From Pseudomonadota bacterium (lineage in GTDB: Bacteria > Pseudomonadota > Gammaproteobacteria > Xanthomonadales > Rhodanobacteraceae), in contig JAJZGE010000036.1 of NCBI GenBank assembly GCA_021798675.1, positions 1 to 9,608 of the forward strand: DNA of 9,608 nt, written 5' to 3'. The number at the start of each line of letters is the position of its first letter. Position 1 is the first letter of the stretch. Positions 6,575 to 9,608 of this stretch are shown one piece after another. Both the position numbers and the translations under genes were made by a program. The notes beneath the pieces were generated by a model, which was not told the DNA's origin, made no database searches, and was given only the letters and a program-made list of their open reading frames with translations.

Positions 6575-8076
6575 CGTGGACTCGGAGGGTCGGGCAGGGG
6601 CACTGCCGCCGATTCTCGCAGCGAACGCCACAAGGCATCCATCCGTGCCTCTACCGCGTTGTCCGGCGCGATCGGCATGCCCCAGGTGCGGCTGGTTTCG
6701 CCCGGCCACTTGTTGGTGGCGTCGATGCCGAGCTTGGAGCCCAGCCCCGCCACCGGACTGGCGAAGTCGAGGTAGTCGATCGGCGTGTTCTCCACCAGCA
6801 TGGTGTCGCGCGCGGGGTCGACGCGGGTGGCGATGGCCCAGATCACCTGCTTCCAATCGCGCGCGTCGATGTCGGCGTCCACCACGATCACGAACTTGGT
6901 GTAGGTGAACTGGCGCAGGTAGGACCACACGCCCATCATCATGCGACGCGCGTGGCCGGCGTACTGCTTGTGGATCGCCACCACGGCGACGCGGTAGGAA
7001 CAGGCCTCGGGCGGCAGGTGGAAGTCGGCGATCTCGGGAAACACCTTCTGCAGGATCGGCACGAACACCTCGTTGAGCGCCATCGCCAGTACCGAGGGCT
7101 CGTCGTACGGCGCACGGCCCATATAGCTGCCCTGGTAGATCGCGTTGCTGCGCAGGTGCATGCGCTCGACGGTGAGTACGGGAAAGCGGTCCTGCGCATT
7201 GTAGTAGCCGGTATGGTCGCCGAACGGGCCCTCCAGCGCGGTATCGCCGGGATGGATGAAGCCCTCCAGCAGGATTTCCGCTCCGGCCGGCGTATCCAGC
7301 TTGGTGAGCTCGCTGCGCCACAGGCGCGTGCGTTCGCCGCGCAGGAGTCCGGCGAATTCGTATTCGGACAGCGTGTCGGGCACCGGCGCCACCGCGGCAA
7401 GCAGGGTGGCCGGGTCGGCGCCGATCGCCACCAGCACGGGAAATGGTTCCGCCGGACGATCGGCGCACCAGTCGGCGTAGTCCAGCGCGCCGCCGCGATG
7501 CGGCAGCCAGCGCATGATGACCCGGTTGGAACCGATCACCTGCTGGCGATAGATCGCCACGTTCTGCCGGCGCTTGCGGCTGCCGCGGGTGATGACCAGG
7601 CCCAGCGTGATCAGGCGACCGACGTCGCCGGGCCAGCAATGCTGGATCGGTAGCCGGGCGAGGTCGACCTCGCCGCCCTCGACGGTGTCGTGCAGGAACG
7701 CGGCATCCTCTACGCGGCGCGGCGCCACGTGGGCCAGCTGAGCCAGTTCCGGCCAGGTGGCCAGTGCCTGGCGCAGGTTCGCTGGCCAGCGTGGCTCCTT
7801 GATCGCGGCCAGCAGCTGACCCAGTTCGCGCAGGCTGGCCAGCGGCCGTCCTGCCAGCGCCAGCTCGATGCGGCGGCGATGGCCGAACAGGTTGCCGAGG
7901 AAGGCGTGGCTCGAACCGGTCGGATGCTCCATCAGCAGGGCGGGACCGCCCTCTCGCAGCGCACGATGGCTAAGCGCGGTGGTTTCGAGATGGGGATCGA
8001 CCGGTGCCTGCACGCGCAGCAGCTGCTGCTGGCGTTCGAGCCGGTCGAGGAAGCTGCGTAGGTCGTGGTAGCTCAT
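6571..8076 (-). CDS. ubiD: 4-hydroxy-3-polyprenylbenzoate decarboxylase UbiD
   Basis: UbiD removes the carboxylate of 3-polyprenyl-4-hydroxybenzoate in ubiquinone synthesis, using prenylated FMN made by UbiX (not in the window). The protein is 501 aa (E. coli 497) and matches along its length: [71 protein letters not shown] and the C-terminal [13 protein letters not shown] / [16 protein letters not shown] block. By alignment with fungal Fdc1 the catalytic R-E-E set corresponds to R177, E282 and D287 ([11 protein letters not shown]); Asp at the last position is normal for bacterial UbiD. N172 is a likely metal ligand. The ATG at 8076 has GAGG 8 nt upstream. It lies 64 nt after the PLP gene and its TGA overlaps tyrA. 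A box-like palindrome sits 41.5 nt upstream of the start. Confidence 0.97.
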   Translation of the reverse strand: MSYHDLRSFLDRLERQQQLLRVQAPVDPHLETTALSHRALREGGPALLMEHPTGSSHAFLGNLFGHRRRIELALAGRPLASLRELGQLLAAIKEPRWPANLRQALATWPELAQLAHVAPRRVEDAAFLHDTVEGGEVDLARLPIQHCWPGDVGRLITLGLVITRGSRKRRQNVAIYRQQVIGSNRVIMRWLPHRGGALDYADWCADRPAEPFPVLVAIGADPATLLAAVAPVPDTLSEYEFAGLLRGERTRLWRSELTKLDTPAGAEILLEGFIHPGDTALEGPFGDHTGYYNAQDRFPVLTVERMHLRSNAIYQGSYMGRAPYDEPSVLAMALNEVFVPILQKVFPEIADFHLPPEACSYRVAVVAIHKQYAGHARRMMMGVWSYLRQFTYTKFVIVVDADIDARDWKQVIWAIATRVDPARDTMLVENTPIDYLDFASPVAGLGSKLGIDATNKWPGETSRTWGMPIAPDNAVEARMDALWRSLRESAAVPLPDPPSPR

Positions 8077-8082
8077 GCGGCA

Positions 8083-8124
8083 AGCCTCGCTGCCCGCGGG
8101 CCCGTCCGCCTTGACGCCGGTCAG
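8083..8124 (-). promoter_or_regulatory. Possible FNR/ANR-type site upstream of ubiD
   Basis: In minus-strand sense 8124-8111 reads CTGAC-CGGC-GTCAA, 7 of 10 matches to TTGAT-N4-ATCAA. Class II geometry would place the -10 at 8088-8083 (GAGGCT, with the A and T at -11 and -7 but otherwise poor) and transcription start at 8076, the A of the ubiD ATG. That would be a leaderless transcript. The same bases also serve as the ubiD Shine-Dalgarno (GAGG) and the box lies in a bulged stem (GCC-TT-GAC / GTC-AGGC), so the site may be coincidental. Confidence 0.25.
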
Positions 8125-8140
8125 GCCGGCGCACGCATGT

Positions 8141-9238
8141 TCAGTCCGGCAATGGTTGCCAGCGGCCGCTGGCGAGGCAACGCTGCAGCGCCTCGCGTGC
8201 CGGGGCCAGGTCGATGCGGTGCTCGGCCAGCCATCCCGGGTCGAACAAGGTCTCCGCGTAGCGCACGCCCGGATCGCACAGCAGGCTGACGATGCTGCCG
8301 CGCTCCCCGCGTGCGTGCATGGCGGCGGCCAGTTGCAGGCAGGCCACCAGGTTGGTGCCGGAGGAGCCACCGTAGCGGCGGCCGAGCAGGTCTTCGAGCA
8401 GCCACGCGGCGGCGATCGAGGCGCTGTCGGGCACCTCGATCACCCGGTCGACCACGTCGAAAAGGAAACCCGGCTCCACGCGCGGCCGGCCGATGCCCTC
8501 GATCAGGGTGGGCCGGCATGCCGGGACATCGCGGTCGCGCGTGCGCCAGCCTTCGGCGAAGCCGCAGCCGGTGGGTTCGGCCACGCACAGGCGGGTATCC
8601 AGGCGGCGGTAGCGCAGGTTGCGGCCGATGGTGGCCGAAGTGCCGCCGGTGCCGGCGCCGCAGACGATCCAGGCTGGCACCGGCTGGGGCTCGCGCGCCA
8701 TCTGCTGCAGGATCGACTCGGCGATGTTGTTGTTGCCGCGCCAGTCGGTGGCGCGCTCGGCAAGGCCGAACTGGTCGAGGTGGCAGGCGCCCTGCGCGGC
8801 GTGTTCGGCGGCGCGTGCGTGCACCTGGGCCGGATCGTCCACCAGGTCGCAGCGGCCGCCCAGCGCCTGCACGTCACGGATCTTGCGCGGGGCGGTGCAG
8901 GCCGGCATCACCGCGGTGAAGGACAGGCCGAGCAGGCGCGCGAACCAGGCTTCGGAGATCGCGGTGCTGCCCGAGGAGGCGTCGACCACGGCCTGGCCTT
9001 CGCGTAGGCGGCCGTTGCACAGCGCGTAGAGGTAGAGCGAGCGGGCAAGCCGGTGCTTCAGGCTGCCGCTGGGGTGCGCCGATTCGTCCTTGAAGTAGAA
9101 GTCGATGCCGTCGAAGCCCGGGAAGTTCAGCTTGAGCAGATGGGTATCGGCCGAGCGCGCGGCTTCCTGCGCAAGCGCGTCCAAAGCGCCGTGCAGCCAG
9201 CGGCGGGTGCCGTCGCGTAGCGGGGAGATCGCCTTCAA
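8141..9238 (-). CDS. PLP-dependent fold-type II enzyme, cysteine synthase / cysteine desulfhydrase family
   Basis: The 365-aa protein is a cytoplasmic PLP enzyme of the cysteine synthase superfamily. The cofactor lysine is K61 in [19 protein letters not shown]; the substrate loop is SSGST (88-92, in place of the SSGNT of many O-acetylserine sulfhydrylases); the phosphate-binding loop is GAGTGGT (194-200). [13 protein letters not shown] lies near the C-terminus. The SGSLKHR signature and the length resemble a subfamily that includes a mycobacterial L-cysteine desulfhydrase (Cds1, releasing H2S, pyruvate and ammonia) more than CysK/CysM (about 300 aa); this is recalled resemblance, not a search result. 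No CBS domains, so not a full cystathionine beta-synthase. The start is TTG at 9238; no in-frame ATG or GTG lies nearby and the N-terminal helix ([20 protein letters not shown]) is family-like. AGG precedes it by about 5 nt. It heads the ubiD-tyrA strand group. Confidence 0.85.
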   Translation of the reverse strand: MKAISPLRDGTRRWLHGALDALAQEAARSADTHLLKLNFPGFDGIDFYFKDESAHPSGSLKHRLARSLYLYALCNGRLREGQAVVDASSGSTAISEAWFARLLGLSFTAVMPACTAPRKIRDVQALGGRCDLVDDPAQVHARAAEHAAQGACHLDQFGLAERATDWRGNNNIAESILQQMAREPQPVPAWIVCGAGTGGTSATIGRNLRYRRLDTRLCVAEPTGCGFAEGWRTRDRDVPACRPTLIEGIGRPRVEPGFLFDVVDRVIEVPDSASIAAAWLLEDLLGRRYGGSSGTNLVACLQLAAAMHARGERGSIVSLLCDPGVRYAETLFDPGWLAEHRIDLAPAREALQRCLASGRWQPLPD

Positions 9239-9394
9239 GAAAGCCTGTCCTGATGCCCGGGGATGATGGATGGATTCTGTGCGGCCGCTGCCACTGCGAC
9301 CCTGACTCGCATCAATTCCGGTGCAGCTGAGCGCAAGTCCGCACGGGGCCGGCCTGCCGGCGCACGCTCCAGCCGCAGTGGTGGGGGCCGAGGA
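9239..9394. other. Intergenic region between MFS gene and PLP enzyme gene
   Basis: Both flanking genes run leftward. The part near the PLP gene holds the candidate FNR-type promoter (9274-9315). The part near the MFS stop has a short GC hairpin, GCCGG/CCGGC with a CCTG loop at 9348-9361, without a T-run, so a factor-independent terminator is not supported. No small ORF with a convincing start and ribosome site is apparent. Confidence 0.6.
9274..9315 (-). promoter_or_regulatory. Candidate FNR/ANR-type class II promoter of the PLP enzyme gene
   Basis: In minus-strand sense the box reads TTGAT-GCGA-GTCAG (9315-9302), with a perfect left half-site and 8 of 10 matches overall. Its centre at 9308.5 puts the -10 at 9279-9274, reading CAGAAT, 4 of 6 to TATAAT and the best -10 of the set. 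The predicted start is 9267, giving a 28-29 nt leader to the TTG codon. It could also drive ubiD and tyrA downstream. Confidence 0.52.
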
Positions 9395-9608
9395 CTAGAG
9401 TGCGTCGCCGGGGACGGCGGGGGACTCGCCGGTGGGCTGAACGGTCACGCGCAGTGTCAGCAGCGATGCGCCCAGCAGTGCGGCACCGGCCAGCGAAATG
9501 ACATGTTCCGGATTGCCGCCGAGCCAGTGTTCGTAAAACAGCGGCACGGTGACGATCTGAAGCAACATCGGCAGCACGATGAAGACATTGAAGAGGCCCA
9601 TGTAGACG
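9395..9608 (-). CDS. MFS transporter, C-terminal end (5' end outside window)
   Basis: Only the last 71 codons or so are present; the frame stays open to the right edge with VYMGLFNVF. Two hydrophobic membrane helices are visible, FNVFIVLPMLLQIVTVPLF and VISLAGAALLGASLLTLRV, followed by a short polar tail and a TAG stop at 9397-9395. The YMGLFNVFIVLPM segment resembles the second-last helix of sugar-type major facilitator carriers (maltose/sucrose-like). The substrate cannot be determined from this fragment. It lies upstream of and on the same strand as the PLP gene, separated by 156 nt. Confidence 0.78.
   Translation of the reverse strand, partial: VYMGLFNVFIVLPMLLQIVTVPLFYEHWLGGNPEHVISLAGAALLGASLLTLRVTVQPTGESPAVPGDAL

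Noticed and set aside
5660..6775. 371-codon plus-strand open frame opposite tyrA
   Set aside because: Antisense of tyrA and part of ubiD; no domain, and it overlaps the real small gene in another frame.
8108..8126. Bulged stem GCC-TT-GAC / GTCAGGC between the PLP gene and ubiD, considered as a terminator or attenuator
   Set aside because: No T-run in either direction, and the symmetry is largely explained by the box-like palindrome there.
9348..9361. GCCGG/CCGGC hairpin after the MFS gene, considered as its terminator
   Set aside because: Five-base stem without a T-tract; such stems are common by chance in this GC-rich sequence.

Overview
The window is dense, high-GC bacterial DNA made almost entirely of housekeeping and respiratory biosynthesis genes. 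The gene content (fabA-fabB pair, UbiU/UbiV, UbiD, NadB, single-domain TyrA, standalone HD-GYP protein, sugar-type MFS carrier) and the composition suggest a gammaproteobacterium of the Xanthomonadales type, perhaps Rhodanobacter/Dyella/Luteibacter-like. That placement is inference from protein resemblance; there is no rRNA or other marker here. I see no insertion sequence, CRISPR array, tRNA, rRNA or phage gene.

Layout, left to right. Plus strand: the 3' part of nadB (L-aspartate oxidase, NAD synthesis), then fabA, fabB and an HD-GYP (cyclic-di-GMP phosphodiesterase type) gene packed as an operon. fabA and fabB are 1 nt apart; fabB and the HD-GYP gene overlap as ATGA. Minus strand, convergent with these: ubiU-ubiV, the oxygen-independent ubiquinone hydroxylation pair, with all eight iron-sulphur cysteines present. 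Divergent from ubiU is a 101-aa cysteine-rich protein of unknown function on the plus strand. Minus strand again: a TTG-started PLP enzyme of the cysteine synthase/cysteine desulfhydrase fold, ubiD (ubiquinone-pathway decarboxylase), and tyrA (prephenate dehydrogenase), which overlaps ubiD as ATGA. The right edge holds the 3' end of an MFS transporter gene.

The most interesting signal is regulatory. Reading by eye for TGAY-N4-RTCA, the core of the FNR/ANR box (TTGAT-N4-ATCAA), I find five matches in 9.6 kb. All five lie in the roughly 550 bp of non-coding DNA, upstream of fabA, ubiU, the small cysteine-rich gene, ubiD and the PLP gene. In gene orientation all read YTGAY-N4-GTCAR. If each box is placed at -41.5 (class II activator geometry), the hexamer that falls exactly at -12 to -7 is CACCAT, CACCAT, CAGAAT, CAGACT or GAGGCT. 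Each carries the two most conserved -10 bases (A at -11, T at -7). The predicted leaders are 20-29 nt, except for ubiD, whose predicted +1 is the A of its ATG.

Taken together the window looks like a low-oxygen biosynthesis block under one FNR-type regulator. FabA/FabB make unsaturated fatty acids without an O2-dependent desaturase, UbiU/UbiV make ubiquinone without O2-dependent hydroxylases, and UbiD supplies the decarboxylation step. The small cysteine-rich protein, the HD-GYP protein and the PLP enzyme would be new members of such a regulon. The gene calls are strong; the regulon is an inference from sites and spacing.
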